Notes: generated by a model from the letters alone, not told the origin. 64,000 bases of DNA from Stieleria neptunia (GCF_007754155.1 NZ_CP037423.1:9420938-9484937); one strand, 5' to 3'; shown: positions 17,970-27,600, numbered from the stretch's first letter. Program-made: numbers and translations.

Positions 17970-20510
17970 ATGCTGACAGGCGAAGCTTCACATCCCGACA
18001 TTCCCGCCGGCCCGATTCCCATGCCGTCCGCCGTTCCCCCCCAGCGCCCCAGCGACACGCCCCGGACCGACACACGTCCAGCCGAGCCCGATGCCGGCGA
18101 AAACGACGCCGCGGCGGAAGTCTCCGGCAGCCTGTCGGCTCCCGGGTTCTTTGATGCCTGTGAGAACGCGGACGACGACTCACCCATCCCCGACGGCAAA
18201 CCCGTCCCGGACCAGGCGACACAAGGCCAACTGTTCGAAACCGATCCCCCGCCCTGGGAACTGACCGTCCAGGAAGACGTGGCGGTCGCCAGCGTCGTCT
18301 TCCGCGATGCCCCCTACGGCCCCTACGACTACCGGATCCCGGCGGAACTGCGCGATCGCTTGCACCCCGGGATGCGGGTTCACGTGCCGCTGGGCCGACG
18401 AAAACGGCCGACGGTCGGTTGGTGTATCGAAACCAAACTCGGCAACCAGACCGGCAAAACACTCAGCGACGTTGCCGAAGTGCTCGACGATGCGCCGCTG
18501 TGCGATCGGCCGTTGGTGCGATTGGTGACCTGGATGAGCCACTACTATCAATCCCCGGCCGGGCAGGTGTTTGACGCGTTGATCCCTTCCAGCGTTCGCG
18601 CCAGCGCGGGCACGCGCGAGCGGACGTACCTGTCTCCCGCCCCCGCCAGTGCCGACGAATCGGTCGTCGACGCCCTGCCGGCCAAACAGCAGCGGGCGTT
18701 GCGATTGTTGATCGCCGCGGGGAAACCGATGACCGCGTCGCAATTGATGGTCCACGCCGAATGCACCGCCGGGCCGATCAACGCCCTTCGCAAGAAAGGG
18801 CTGCTCAGCGAAGACACGCGCCGCGAGATGACGACTTCGATGCCGACCCGCTGGCAAACCAGCGACGGAGAAAAAACAGAAACGCATGAACTGACCGACG
18901 ACCAATCCAACGCGCTCGGGCGGATCACCGCGGCGCTCGATTCGGCCGCCGCCAAAACCCTGTTGTTGCACGGCGTGACCGGCAGCGGAAAAACGGAGGT
19001 CTACATCCGCGCGATCGAACACGTCGTCAAATTCGGCCGCGCGGCGATCGTGCTGGTGCCGGAAATCAGCCTGACGCCACAAACGCGGGGACGCTTCGAA
19101 CGACGTTTCGCTTCGGTCGCCGTGCTGCACAGTCAGATGACGCCGGCCGAACGCCATTTCCAATGGCAACGCATCCGCCGCGGCGAAGTCCAAGTCGTGG
19201 TCGGCCCCCGCAGCGCCGTGTTCGCTCCGCTGCCGCGTCTGGGACTGATTATCTTGGACGAAGAACACGACGGATCATTCAAACAGGACAGCCAACCGCG
19301 TTACCACGCACGCAAAGTGGCCTTTGCCCGCGCCCAATCCTTGCAAATTCCGCTGCTGCTGGGCAGTGCAACCCCTTCGCTGGAATCGTGGTACGCGACC
19401 CAGTCCGGTCACGCCGAACTGATCTCCATGCCCTCCCGCGTGGGCAATCGCCCCATGCCAGACGTCCAACTGGTTGACCTGCGGATCAAGGACGAACGCT
19501 CTCGGGGCGGCGCGATCAGCCGACAATTGCACCTGGCCGTCAACGAAACCCTGCGGGAAAAAGGGCAAGTCATCCTGCTGCTCAACCGACGCGGCTTTGC
19601 GACCACGATCCAATGCCCGTCGTGTGGACACGTCGTCGCCTGCCCCGATTGTGAAATGCCGCTGACCCATCACCGCGATGGCGGCAAAGCGGTCTGCCAT
19701 TACTGCGATTACACCATCGCCACACCGCCCTGGTGTCCGGAGTGTCGTTTTGACGGTATCCGATACGGCGGACTGGGCACGCAGAAACTGGAGGTCGAAG
19801 TCAAAAAGCGGTTCCCCGAGGCGCGCGTCGCGCGGATGGACAGCGACACGATGCGTCGGCCGGGCAGCCATCAAAAAGTCCTCTCCGCGTTTCGAAGCGG
19901 CGAACTGGACCTGTTGCTCGGTACCCAGATGATCGCCAAGGGCTTGGACTTTCCCAACGTCCTGCTGGTCGGCGTGATCAACGCCGACGCCGCGTTGCAC
20001 TTCCCCGATTTCCGTGCCGGCGAGCGGACCTTTCAATTGGTGACCCAGGTCGCCGGTCGAACCGGACGCGGCAACCGCGGCGGACGGGTGATCGTGCAAA
20101 CCTTTTCGCCCGAGCACATGGCCATTCAAGCCGCCTCGCGTCACGATTACTTGCAGTTCGCCGAAGCCGAGATCGCCAATCGGCGAAAATTCAATTACCC
20201 GCCGCTGGGAAGCGTCGCCCGGATCATCATCCGCGGCGCCGTCGAGGACGTCACCGAAGCGACCGCCAACTCCTTGCTGCAGCGACTGGAGTCGTCGCGC
20301 GAGCGGCTCGGCGCAGAAGTCCGTCTGCTCGGACCGGCCCCTCCACCGATCGCCAAACTCCGCGGCAAGTATCGCTTTCACCTGCTGCTGCAATCACTCG
20401 ACCCGTTGCAACTGGGCGCGACGATTCGGATGGCGACCAAGACCTTCAAGATCCCCGAGAAAGATGACGTGCAATACGTGATCGACATCGACCCGATGGA
20501 CATGCTGTAG
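17970..20510 (+). CDS. priA: Primosomal protein N' (PriA helicase)
   Basis: An 846-aa replication restart helicase that reloads the replisome at stalled forks. A low-complexity acidic extension of about 95 residues precedes the DNA-binding domain (VASVVFRDAPYGPYDYRIP). Walker A is GVTGSGKT (335-342) and Walker B is DEEH (430-433). The zinc-binding insert has eight Cys in CPSCGHVVACPDC and CHYC...CPEC. The helicase C-terminal half has GTQMIAKGLDFPNV and QVAGRTGRG. The ATG at 17970 follows an AGGA about 10 bases upstream. The long N-terminus is unusual for PriA and starts may also lie inside it (ATG at 18021). Confidence 0.92.
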   Translation: MLTGEASHPDIPAGPIPMPSAVPPQRPSDTPRTDTRPAEPDAGENDAAAEVSGSLSAPGFFDACENADDDSPIPDGKPVPDQATQGQLFETDPPPWELTVQEDVAVASVVFRDAPYGPYDYRIPAELRDRLHPGMRVHVPLGRRKRPTVGWCIETKLGNQTGKTLSDVAEVLDDAPLCDRPLVRLVTWMSHYYQSPAGQVFDALIPSSVRASAGTRERTYLSPAPASADESVVDALPAKQQRALRLLIAAGKPMTASQLMVHAECTAGPINALRKKGLLSEDTRREMTTSMPTRWQTSDGEKTETHELTDDQSNALGRITAALDSAAAKTLLLHGVTGSGKTEVYIRAIEHVVKFGRAAIVLVPEISLTPQTRGRFERRFASVAVLHSQMTPAERHFQWQRIRRGEVQVVVGPRSAVFAPLPRLGLIILDEEHDGSFKQDSQPRYHARKVAFARAQSLQIPLLLGSATPSLESWYATQSGHAELISMPSRVGNRPMPDVQLVDLRIKDERSRGGAISRQLHLAVNETLREKGQVILLLNRRGFATTIQCPSCGHVVACPDCEMPLTHHRDGGKAVCHYCDYTIATPPWCPECRFDGIRYGGLGTQKLEVEVKKRFPEARVARMDSDTMRRPGSHQKVLSAFRSGELDLLLGTQMIAKGLDFPNVLLVGVINADAALHFPDFRAGERTFQLVTQVAGRTGRGNRGGRVIVQTFSPEHMAIQAASRHDYLQFAEAEIANRRKFNYPPLGSVARIIIRGAVEDVTEATANSLLQRLESSRERLGAEVRLLGPAPPPIAKLRGKYRFHLLLQSLDPLQLGATIRMATKTFKIPEKDDVQYVIDIDPMDML

Positions 20511-20518
20511 CCGATCGA

Positions 20519-21028
20519 CTACTTGGCCTTCTTCTTCCGCGCGGCCAACTTCTTCATCTTCTTCACCTCGTCCTGACCGACGACCCAACCGCGACAATCC
20601 CGCGAACCACATCGGCAGCGGGGAATCCAAGACTGGGCTTCCCACTGGTAATCGAAACAGATCTCGGTGCCCGGCTCGATGTTGCATCGAGCGATCAGTC
20701 CGTTGGTCGTGTCGGTGACCTGAATCAGGTCACAGTTGGGGCTGCAAGAGTGATTGATGAACGCTCCGGGGATGGTCGGTTCCAAATACCAATCGTCCTC
20801 CAAGTGCATGGCGTAGGTCGACCCATCGTATTCATCCGCGGGGATCAATTGCCCCTTGATTTCGATCACCAGCTCGCCGGGAAAAAATTGGCGAGATGCA
20901 AACACACCACACCCCAGTTTTCCGCCGTGATCATACACGTACACGTCTCGGTCTTCGTATTGACGATACCCGTAATCCTGATCGACCGCCGACTGAAGTT
21001 TCTTACGTCGTTTCTTTGACAGTTCCAT
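20519..21028 (-). CDS. SET-domain protein (lysine methyltransferase-like)
   Basis: A 169-aa compact SET-domain protein. It has a GxG-like start of SET (GKLGCGVFASRQFFPGELV), the catalytic pseudoknot motif NHSCSPNC (92-99), FDYQW (125-129) with the active Tyr127, and a post-SET Cys cluster CRCGSRDCRG (138-147). Basic tails flank it (KKRRKKLQ at the N-terminus, KKMKKLAARKKKAK at the C-terminus), which suggests nucleic-acid or ribosome proximity. SET proteins methylate lysines with S-adenosylmethionine; the bacterial substrate is unknown. It is convergent with priA, 8 bases apart. Confidence 0.88.
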   Translation of the reverse strand: MELSKKRRKKLQSAVDQDYGYRQYEDRDVYVYDHGGKLGCGVFASRQFFPGELVIEIKGQLIPADEYDGSTYAMHLEDDWYLEPTIPGAFINHSCSPNCDLIQVTDTTNGLIARCNIEPGTEICFDYQWEAQSWIPRCRCGSRDCRGWVVGQDEVKKMKKLAARKKKAK

Positions 21029-21202
21029 GTCTCGTCCAAATCAAACCAATACAAGCTTAAAAACCAGGCAACTGGATTGCGTCGCCCCCGCGTCCAATCG
21101 CGATAAGATACCGACTTGGTCGCCGCAGGGTGAGTCGTAAACCACGACGCCGCGGTGAAAAACCTTGCCGGTCGATAACGCGGATCATGACGCCAACAAC
21201 CA

Positions 21203-21250
21203 ACTCTAGCACGCACTCTGGCACGCACTCTGGCAAGCACTCTGGCAAGC
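21203..21250. repeat. Four 12-bp tandem repeats in a 426-base gap
   Basis: Units of the type ACTCTGGCACGC occupy 21203-21214, 21215-21226, 21227-21238 and 21239-21250 in the region between the SET gene and the SDR gene. The gap 21029-21454 otherwise shows no gene. The repeat could be a protein-binding array or simple slippage. Confidence 0.75.
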
Positions 21251-21454
21251 ACGGTACGCGTTCTTTCAGCCGACGACGTCCGCGACGTGTGCCCTTTTCA
21301 TGCCGGCCGATGTAAGACCCGCACGACGATCAGGTAGTCCCCTGTGTTGACGACGACCGGCCATCGCCTTGGCAATCCGAACGAATCGTTGCGAGATCAT
21401 GGCAGCCGATTGCAGACGACTTTTAAACCAATCACCGCTTTCTGGGAGATCCCC

Positions 21455-22201
21455 ATGTCAATCGACGTTCGAAATCAAACCGTCTTGATCACCGGCGCCA
21501 ATCGCGGCATCGGAAAAGTGATCTTGGAAACCGCGATCGAGCAGGGAGCCGAGAAAGTCTATGCGGCCGTGCGAAACGTCGACTCGGTCGCCGGCCTGGT
21601 GGACAAACACGGCGACAAGGTCGTCCCGATCGTCATCGACCTGCAACTGCCGCAAACGATTGCGGACGCCGCAAGTGTTGCGACCGACGTCACCATCGTG
21701 ATCAACAATGCAGGGATTGCCCGGACCAATGATCTGCTCTCACCTCAAGCCTTCAGCGACTATGAAGCCGAACACAAGACCAACGTGCTCGGATTGCTGC
21801 ATCTCGCTCAAGCGTTCGCACCGGTGCTGAAATCCAACGGAGGCGGGGCGTTGGTGCAACTCAACTCGGTCGTGTCGATCAAATCTTTCGTCGACTTTGC
21901 CACCTATTCCGCCTCCAAAGCGGCCAGTTATTCGCTGACCCAGGCATTGCGTGAAAAGCTGGCCCTGCAGCAGACCTCGGTGGTCAGCGTTCACCCGGGT
22001 CCGATCAAGACCGAGATGGCCGAGGCCGTCGGTCTGGCCGACGTCGCCGAATCACCCGCCCTGGTCGCTGAGGCCATTTTTGCGGCACTCCGCGACGACC
22101 AGTTCCATGTGTTCCCCGATTCGATGGCGAAACAATTCGAGGCTGCTTACGCTGGGTTTGCGAAAGCATTCGTCGAAGCCGAGCTGAGCGAACAAGCCTG
22201 A
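21455..22201 (+). CDS. Short-chain dehydrogenase/reductase (SDR)
   Basis: A 248-aa classical SDR oxidoreductase. It has the NAD(P)-binding motif TGANRGIG (13-20), the NNAG motif (VINNAGIA), and the catalytic Tyr151-x-x-x-Lys155 (YSASK). The Arg after TGAN is consistent with NADPH preference (inference). The ATG at 21455 follows GGGAGA about 8 bases upstream, while longer in-frame starts lack a ribosome site. The substrate is unknown. The next gene is 118 bases downstream on the same strand. Confidence 0.9.
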   Translation: MSIDVRNQTVLITGANRGIGKVILETAIEQGAEKVYAAVRNVDSVAGLVDKHGDKVVPIVIDLQLPQTIADAASVATDVTIVINNAGIARTNDLLSPQAFSDYEAEHKTNVLGLLHLAQAFAPVLKSNGGGALVQLNSVVSIKSFVDFATYSASKAASYSLTQALREKLALQQTSVVSVHPGPIKTEMAEAVGLADVAESPALVAEAIFAALRDDQFHVFPDSMAKQFEAAYAGFAKAFVEAELSEQA

Positions 22202-22319
22202 TCGATCGTCGCATTGGGCACAGAAACTTAATTCTTGCCCGCCGAATCGCTTCCAATTGAGTCAACCTCGCTACAATCCTGGTTGATGTCTACGTTCGTC
22301 CTCGGCGAAGGTCTTGGAG

Positions 22320-23261
22320 ATGCTCGATTCAGAATTCGAATTCACCCAATCCGAGACATTCGGATTAACCGATGTCGGAAAGAAACGCACCGTCAATCAG
22401 GACCAGTTCTTGATCGCAGAGTTGAGCAAATCGATGCTCGTCTCCGCGTCGAGTCTGGCGGAGATCGATGTCGGTCGTTTTTTTGGCGGCATCCAAGGCC
22501 AGGTGTTGCTGGTCGCCGACGGGATGGGCGGGCACGCGGCCGGTGAAAAAGCCAGCAGCATCGTGCTGCAGCACTTGATCGGTCGACTGCTCAACAGCGT
22601 CCATTGGTTCTTCCAATCCGACACCGGATCGGAAGAAGAGTTTATCAACGGTCTGAGGAATCTGCTGCGCGACGCACACAGTCGCGTCCTGGCGGAATCT
22701 CGGGAAAACCAGGCCGCGACCGGGATGGGAACGACGCTGACCATGGCCTACATTCACTGGCCGGCGATGTACGTGGTGCACGCCGGCGACAGCCGCTGTT
22801 ACCTGATTCGAGACGGTGTCGCTCGGCAAATCACCACCGACCACACGCTGGCGCGACAGATGGTCGAGGCCGGCGGGATGAAGCCCGAAGACGAAGCGAC
22901 CAGTCGCTGGAGCAACATCCTTTGGAACGTCGTCGGAGGCCACGCCCAACGAAGTCTGTTGGCCGAAGTGCATCGCGTCGATTTATGCGAAAACGATTCT
23001 ATCGTGCTCTGCAGCGACGGCCTGTATCGCTACGTGGACGGCGATCAAATCTCGTCCATGCTCGGCAAGCAACCCGATGCGTCCGTGCTGTGCAAAGAAC
23101 TGGTGGACCTTGCCAACGACCGCGGCGGCGAAGATAACATCACCGTGGTGGTTTCCCATCCGACGCCCAAAAATCGATTGGCCGCCAACGGATCGGTGAT
23201 CACAGGCGACGCCGCCTGCAAAGAGACGTTTCCCGTCGTCGAGAATGACCAGGACAGCTAA
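22320..23261 (+). CDS. PP2C-family serine/threonine protein phosphatase
   Basis: A 313-aa stand-alone PP2C phosphatase. Motifs in order: GKKRTVNQDQF, VADGMGGHAAGEKAS (metal-binding Asp-Gly), ATGMGTTLTMAYI, HAGDSRCYLIRDG, LCSDGLYRYVDGDQI and GGEDNITVVV. These supply the two-metal site. It probably reverses Ser/Thr phosphorylation by Hanks-type kinases such as the one at 50301. ATG at 22320 has an AAGG about 8 bases upstream, and TTG at 22314 is an alternative. A possible -10 (CTACAAT) lies at 22271-22277. Confidence 0.92.
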   Translation: MLDSEFEFTQSETFGLTDVGKKRTVNQDQFLIAELSKSMLVSASSLAEIDVGRFFGGIQGQVLLVADGMGGHAAGEKASSIVLQHLIGRLLNSVHWFFQSDTGSEEEFINGLRNLLRDAHSRVLAESRENQAATGMGTTLTMAYIHWPAMYVVHAGDSRCYLIRDGVARQITTDHTLARQMVEAGGMKPEDEATSRWSNILWNVVGGHAQRSLLAEVHRVDLCENDSIVLCSDGLYRYVDGDQISSMLGKQPDASVLCKELVDLANDRGGEDNITVVVSHPTPKNRLAANGSVITGDAACKETFPVVENDQDS

Positions 23262-23272
23262 GGATCAGTCAA

Positions 23273-24301
23273 CTGCCTGCCGTTTCGCCTTCCCCCCGTC
23301 GGATTTCATGGCAGGGCCCCGCCTGTGGAATCGCCTCCGCCGTCCTCTACACGCTGACCAATATCGCGCTGCGCCATTGTGTCGACGTCGATGCCTACCT
23401 CGTCTCCGCCGTCAAAGCGGCTCCGACCGTGTTCGTCTTGGGGCCGCTGGTCGGCTGGCTGTCGATTCGCCCGACCGCAACCCATCCGTCGTCGGCCGAC
23501 CGCTCCCGATCCGGCTTCCGCCGGTTGCCACAATTCATCCTGGCCTCCTTCCTGGCACAGTTTTTTGGCAACGCCGGGTTCCAGAAAGCGCTTGAGCGGA
23601 TCGGATTGGCCGCCTCGGTCCCGATCACGCTGGGCGCGTTGATCGTCGGCGGGGCGATCCTCGGAGCGGTCTTGTTGAAAGAACCGGTCGGCCGACGCAA
23701 AGTGATCGCCATGATCACCTTGATCGTCGCCGTCGTGGTGCTGTCCTTACCCGATCAGCCCGTCACCGAACCGATCACCGCGAACGCGGAAACGAACCCG
23801 ACGGGGACGCCAACCCTGCCTGGGCCAACCCTGCCTGGGCCGATTGATCTGGTCGTCGGTTCGCTCTGGGCCGCGGTTTCCGGATTGGCCTATGCCTTCT
23901 TCGGCGTCTCGATGCGGCAGACGCTCCAAACCGGACTCCCGGCTCGCAATCTGATGCTGATCAGCGGCGTCACCGGCAGCGTGGCGCTGTGGGGGTTCTG
24001 TTTTGCTACCCTGGGCACGGCGACGATCACGTCGACCAGCCCGTCGCAATGGATGCTGATGGCCACGGCGGGATGTTTGAACTTCTCGGCCTTTGTCGCC
24101 ATCACCACGGCACTTCGGTTGCTGCCGGTCGTGGCGGTGAACTTGATCAATGCGTCGCAGGTTGCCATGGCGGGCGTGGCCGGCGTGATCCTGTTCGATG
24201 AACCGATCACGACCCGTCTGGCCTTCGGCATCGCCTTGACCTTTGTCGGGCTGATCATCCTGGCCCGCCGCACGCGGGCCCCGATCGTGATCACCGATTA
24301 G
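23273..24301 (+). CDS. DMT-superfamily (EamA-type) transporter with unclear start
   Basis: A multi-helix inner-membrane exporter of the drug/metabolite type, with two EamA-like halves (the second from about 23840, SLWAAVSGLAYAFFGVSMRQ). The coding signal is clear upstream of the first standard start: the in-frame residues before 23429 read as a good first helix (CGIASAVLYTLTNIALRHC). No ATG, GTG or TTG exists in this frame between the stop at 23246-23248 and GTG 23429. Start at CTG 23273 is assumed. Other options are GTG 23429 with loss of helix 1, or a frameshift in a C6 run near 23299 from ATG 23245. Confidence 0.75.
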   Translation: MPAVSPSPRRISWQGPACGIASAVLYTLTNIALRHCVDVDAYLVSAVKAAPTVFVLGPLVGWLSIRPTATHPSSADRSRSGFRRLPQFILASFLAQFFGNAGFQKALERIGLAASVPITLGALIVGGAILGAVLLKEPVGRRKVIAMITLIVAVVVLSLPDQPVTEPITANAETNPTGTPTLPGPTLPGPIDLVVGSLWAAVSGLAYAFFGVSMRQTLQTGLPARNLMLISGVTGSVALWGFCFATLGTATITSTSPSQWMLMATAGCLNFSAFVAITTALRLLPVVAVNLINASQVAMAGVAGVILFDEPITTRLAFGIALTFVGLIILARRTRAPIVITD

Positions 24302-24568
24302 CCACGAAAAAGTGGCAATTCGCAGTACCTTGATCCGGCCGAAATCTTCGCGGCGGTGAACGAGAAACTCGGCCTGACGAAGGACCAAATCGCCGTGCTG
24401 AAAAAGTCGAACAGCATGCGTGCCTCGCTGATCAAGAACGCCGTCGCCCTGCTGACCGACGACCAAAAAGCGAAACTGCCCGAGCGTCTGGTCAAAATGA
24501 CGACCCGACGTGGCGGCGACGCGAAAGCAAAGGCCAGGGGAAAGAAAAAGAAGGCCGAAGTCAACTGA
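24302..24568 (+). pseudogene. Possible gene remnant or small lysine-rich protein
   Basis: Directly after the transporter stop, the same frame stays open for 88 codons and ends at 24568. It reads like a coded C-terminus: DPAEIFAAVNEKLGLTKDQI, then helical residues and a basic tail (KAKARGKKKKAEVN). The only usable start is GTG 24356 (70 aa), which has no clear ribosome site and would drop coded-looking residues. It may be the 3' end of a larger gene whose 5' part was lost. Confidence 0.4.
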
Positions 24569-24851
24569 CCCACCAGCCCTGCTTGGGCCAAACCTGATTC
24601 AACCGACGCGACGGCGGCCCCGCCATGCAGGGTCGCCGTTTCATTTTGCCAGGGCCCCTGTTTTGCGTCGAAATCCGTTCACCGGTTCGGCAGACGTTCA
24701 ATCGAGCTGTAGCGGTTATGCCGTCGCCGAATCGACAGGCAAAGAGTGGCGCGTCGGTGTGCCGATGAGATTGCAGCGAGCGAACGGTTTGTCGTTCCGG
24801 AGAATCAACGGCCTGTTGATTGAATCGATGTTCCCAAATCAACGCGATCAC

Positions 24852-24913
24852 GCCAGCCCGAACGCGTAAGCGAGGGGCGCCGCGTGGCCCCTTGCTAACG
24901 CATGCGGGCTGGC
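24852..24913. repeat. Imperfect 27-bp inverted repeat in a 473-base gap
   Basis: Arms at 24852-24878 and 24887-24913 (outer sequence GCCAGCCCG / CGGGCTGGC, with CGTAAGCGAGGGGC-type interior) and an 8-base loop. It looks like another dispersed planctomycete hairpin. The rest of the gap 24569-25041 shows no supported gene. Confidence 0.7.
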
Positions 24914-25041
24914 ATTGAACAGGCCGTCATGGAACCGGTGTCCCGAACGATTGCGAGCCTTCATCAAAACCCCTGCGGTCGGAAACGCACCGCCAACCGT
25001 CAATTGCAATCTCCCCAACCGGCGGAAGGAACTGCCTTATT

Positions 25042-25620
25042 ATGCGATGCACTAGCTTTTATGGACGTTTGCTGATCGTTGCTGCCCTGATGTCGGTGAC
25101 CACGACATCGGTCAGCGCGAAATGGAACGATCACTGGAACAGTTTTTGGCACAAAGTCGGCGTCGGGTACGAACGCAACAATGCGTGGCCTGATCCCTTC
25201 AATGAAATGGATGCCATGGCCGTGATCACCCCGTTCGAAGCGATGAAGCAGAACGGCTGGGTCTTGCACAATACCATCGGCCCGCATCAATTCCGCGATG
25301 GGGACGGCGCCTTGAAGACCTCGGGGCAAGAGACCGTGGCGTGGATCGCGCGTCAGGCTCCCGCTTCACGACGGCAAGTCTATGTCGTGCGGGCGGCGAC
25401 GGCCGACGAAACCGAAGCACGCGTGGCCTCGGTGCGTGAAATCCTGTCGCAGTTCCAGGGCCCGGGGCCCCAACCGACGGTCGCCGTCACCGACCGCGTG
25501 CCCCCGACCGCTTCGGGTGCCTGGGCGACGAAAGTCAACCGCGCCTGGTTGGAAGAACTCGCTCCGCCCAAACTGCCCTCCAGCAGCGCCGCGGGCACTT
25601 CTGCCGTCACGCAACAGTAA
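25042..25620 (+). CDS. Exported protein of unknown function
   Basis: A 192-aa protein with a signal peptide (RLLIVAALMSVTTTSVSA). The mature part starts KWNDHWNSFWHKVGVGYERN, a Trp-rich motif, then has a PDPFNEMDAMAV stretch and a Ser/Ala-rich tail. No family was recognised with confidence. AAGGA precedes the ATG by about 11 bases. A strong terminator follows at 25699, so this is a single-gene transcript. Confidence 0.7.
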   Translation: MRCTSFYGRLLIVAALMSVTTTSVSAKWNDHWNSFWHKVGVGYERNNAWPDPFNEMDAMAVITPFEAMKQNGWVLHNTIGPHQFRDGDGALKTSGQETVAWIARQAPASRRQVYVVRAATADETEARVASVREILSQFQGPGPQPTVAVTDRVPPTASGAWATKVNRAWLEELAPPKLPSSSAAGTSAVTQQ

Positions 25621-25698
25621 TCCGAGCGTCGCACTGGTAAGACGCGCGGCCTCTGGCCGCCACTGCCAGCCCGGCTGACGCCACAACCGATACCGACT

Positions 25699-25731
25699 GG
25701 CGGTTTCCCCTCAAGGGAAACCGCCTTTTTT
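25699..25731 (+). terminator. Rho-independent terminator
   Basis: Perfect 11-bp GC-rich stem (GGCGGTTTCCC 25699-25709 with GGGAAACCGCC 25715-25725), 5-base loop, then six T. It ends the transcript of the exported protein gene. Confidence 0.92.
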
Positions 25732-25876
25732 CGTCGAATCCGGGTGAGAAGGCGGACCGAGTTGAAGTCAGTTTGACAATCGGTCGATCCCTACAATCGG
25801 TGCCATCGGACTCGCGTTGACACCGCCGCCGCTTCGCCCTACTCGTTGACTCCAGTGTCACGGGAGAAATTTAGAC

Positions 25877-27148
25877 GTGACTGAACGAACCAAGACGTTT
25901 CGAAATCGACGACGAAATCAACTACACTCCGCGCTCGCGGCTTCACTGGTGATCGGCAGCGCCGCTGCGACAACCGGCTGCTCCAGTTCCCTCGGCCCCC
26001 GAGTCGCATCCCTGAACCCGTTTTCAAGTGCTCCGGCCACTCCCAGCGGCGAAGCGACGGGATCGAACTGGTTGAGCGGCCCCAAGAACGTCAGCACCTC
26101 GCTTGCCAGCGGTGCCAAAGGCGCCGCCTCGAAATCTCGTACCACCGTCGCAAGTTGGTTCGGACGCGGCGATAAAACGAACCCCGATGTCACCGAAGGC
26201 GACGCCACCGACCCGACCAGCCTGACGCACAAAGCCGAAGTGACCCCGGAAGTCTTCGTCGCCAACGGTCGACTGTGGGAATCGACCGGCAACTACGAGA
26301 AAGCCATGGAAAGCTATGCCAAGGCGCTCGAAAAACGACCGGACGACGCGGCCGCACTGGCCAACATCGCGCGACTGCATTTCCGCCAAGAAAACCACCA
26401 AAAAGCCGCCGAGTACTTCGGCAAGGCGATCCAACAAAACTCCAACGACGCCGGTCTGTACAACGATCTGGGACTGACGCTCAGCAAACTCGGCAACCAC
26501 AGCGCGGCGGCAGCCACCATCGAACAGGCGCTGCGGCTCTCGCCCGGCTCCTCGCGATACGCCAACAACTTGGCCAGTGTGAAATTCCAAGCCGGTGATC
26601 CCTCCGGTGCCCTCGAAGTCCTCGTGCAAAACAATAAGCCCGCCGTGGCACACTTCAACATGGCCTACCTGCATTACAAGCATGGCCAGAAAGCCGAATC
26701 GACTCGACACCTCAACCAGGCGCTCGCCTACGAGCCCCAAGCCGCATCCGACGCGGCCACCAAACGCGCCGTCGAACGATCCCGCGAACTGCTGGCCCAG
26801 ATCGGAAACGTCCCCGGAGCCACCCCCGGAGTCTCGATGGCCACCGCGGCACAACCCGCCGCCAACGCACCGGCCGCCAATGCACCGGCGAACACCGCGG
26901 TCCAACAGGCGGCTCAAGGCTTCACGCCGGGAACCGATGTCCCCGGTTTCCAAAACGCCATTCGTCCCGCCTCCACCGCCAACACCAACGTCAGTTTCGG
27001 GAACGCGTCGTACAAGACGCCCGCCCCCAGCAGTGGCGTCAATCAGACGTCTGCGTCTGTCCCCGCACCGACTGCTGCACCGACTGCTGGCGACCAAGGT
27101 TCCTCCGGCAAGTTCGCGCTGCCGCCAAACTTCTCGATGCCCCAGTAG
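25877..27148 (+). CDS. TPR-repeat lipoprotein
   Basis: A 423-aa protein. The signal peptide ends in a lipobox-like ATTGC (Cys35). Tetratricopeptide repeats occupy about 115-260 (NYEKAMESYAKALEKRPDD, NHQKAAEYFGKAIQQNSND, NHSAAAATIEQALRLSPG). The last 150 residues are Ala/Pro/Thr-rich and probably disordered. It likely scaffolds an envelope complex. GTG at 25877 follows GGGAGA by about 9 bases. A candidate -10 (CTACAAT) lies at 25791-25797. Confidence 0.8.
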   Translation: MTERTKTFRNRRRNQLHSALAASLVIGSAAATTGCSSSLGPRVASLNPFSSAPATPSGEATGSNWLSGPKNVSTSLASGAKGAASKSRTTVASWFGRGDKTNPDVTEGDATDPTSLTHKAEVTPEVFVANGRLWESTGNYEKAMESYAKALEKRPDDAAALANIARLHFRQENHQKAAEYFGKAIQQNSNDAGLYNDLGLTLSKLGNHSAAAATIEQALRLSPGSSRYANNLASVKFQAGDPSGALEVLVQNNKPAVAHFNMAYLHYKHGQKAESTRHLNQALAYEPQAASDAATKRAVERSRELLAQIGNVPGATPGVSMATAAQPAANAPAANAPANTAVQQAAQGFTPGTDVPGFQNAIRPASTANTNVSFGNASYKTPAPSSGVNQTSASVPAPTAAPTAGDQGSSGKFALPPNFSMPQ

Positions 27149-27188
27149 GCCGCGAGCACAATGCCATCGACCTTGGCGCTGAAGGTGT

Positions 27189-27403
27189 TCGCGGAACGGC
27201 GCGAGCGGGCTGTCGCTTTTGTGAGCCGCGACGCGTAAGCGGCCGGGCACTGCGACGTTGCCCGAGGCCTTACGGCCAGCGGCTCACCATTAACGCAGCA
27301 GATCCCGACAAAACCGACAGCCCGCGAGCCGTCCGGTCGCGCTTCAAAAACACCGCGAAAGACCGGAGGGCTCGCGCCCTGCCGCTAACAAAAAACACCC
27401 CGC
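27189..27403 (+). repeat. ~200-bp dispersed element, copy 1
   Basis: Runs from GCGGAACGGCGCGAGCGGGC to the GCCGCTAACAAAAAACACCC end. The reverse complement of 51762-51967 matches along nearly its whole length, and 8270-8335 matches the first 65 bases. It includes the CCGGAGGGCTCGCGCCCTGC hairpin half-site. The gap 27149-27600 holds this element and no gene. Confidence 0.85.
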
Positions 27404-27600
27404 TTGGCGTCGTAACAGTAGAGCATTGGGCTTGCAGACTACCGCTAAAAAATGCTTCACCGCGTTCGCGATCCGGATCGCCGTTTGACTTGATCATTGC
27501 GGCCGATCGCGAGACAATGGGTAAGGTTGCGAAACGCAACACGGCGATCCTCTCGATCGCCCATCACCGGTCCCTGAAATCAAATCGGAGAGCCCTTCTC

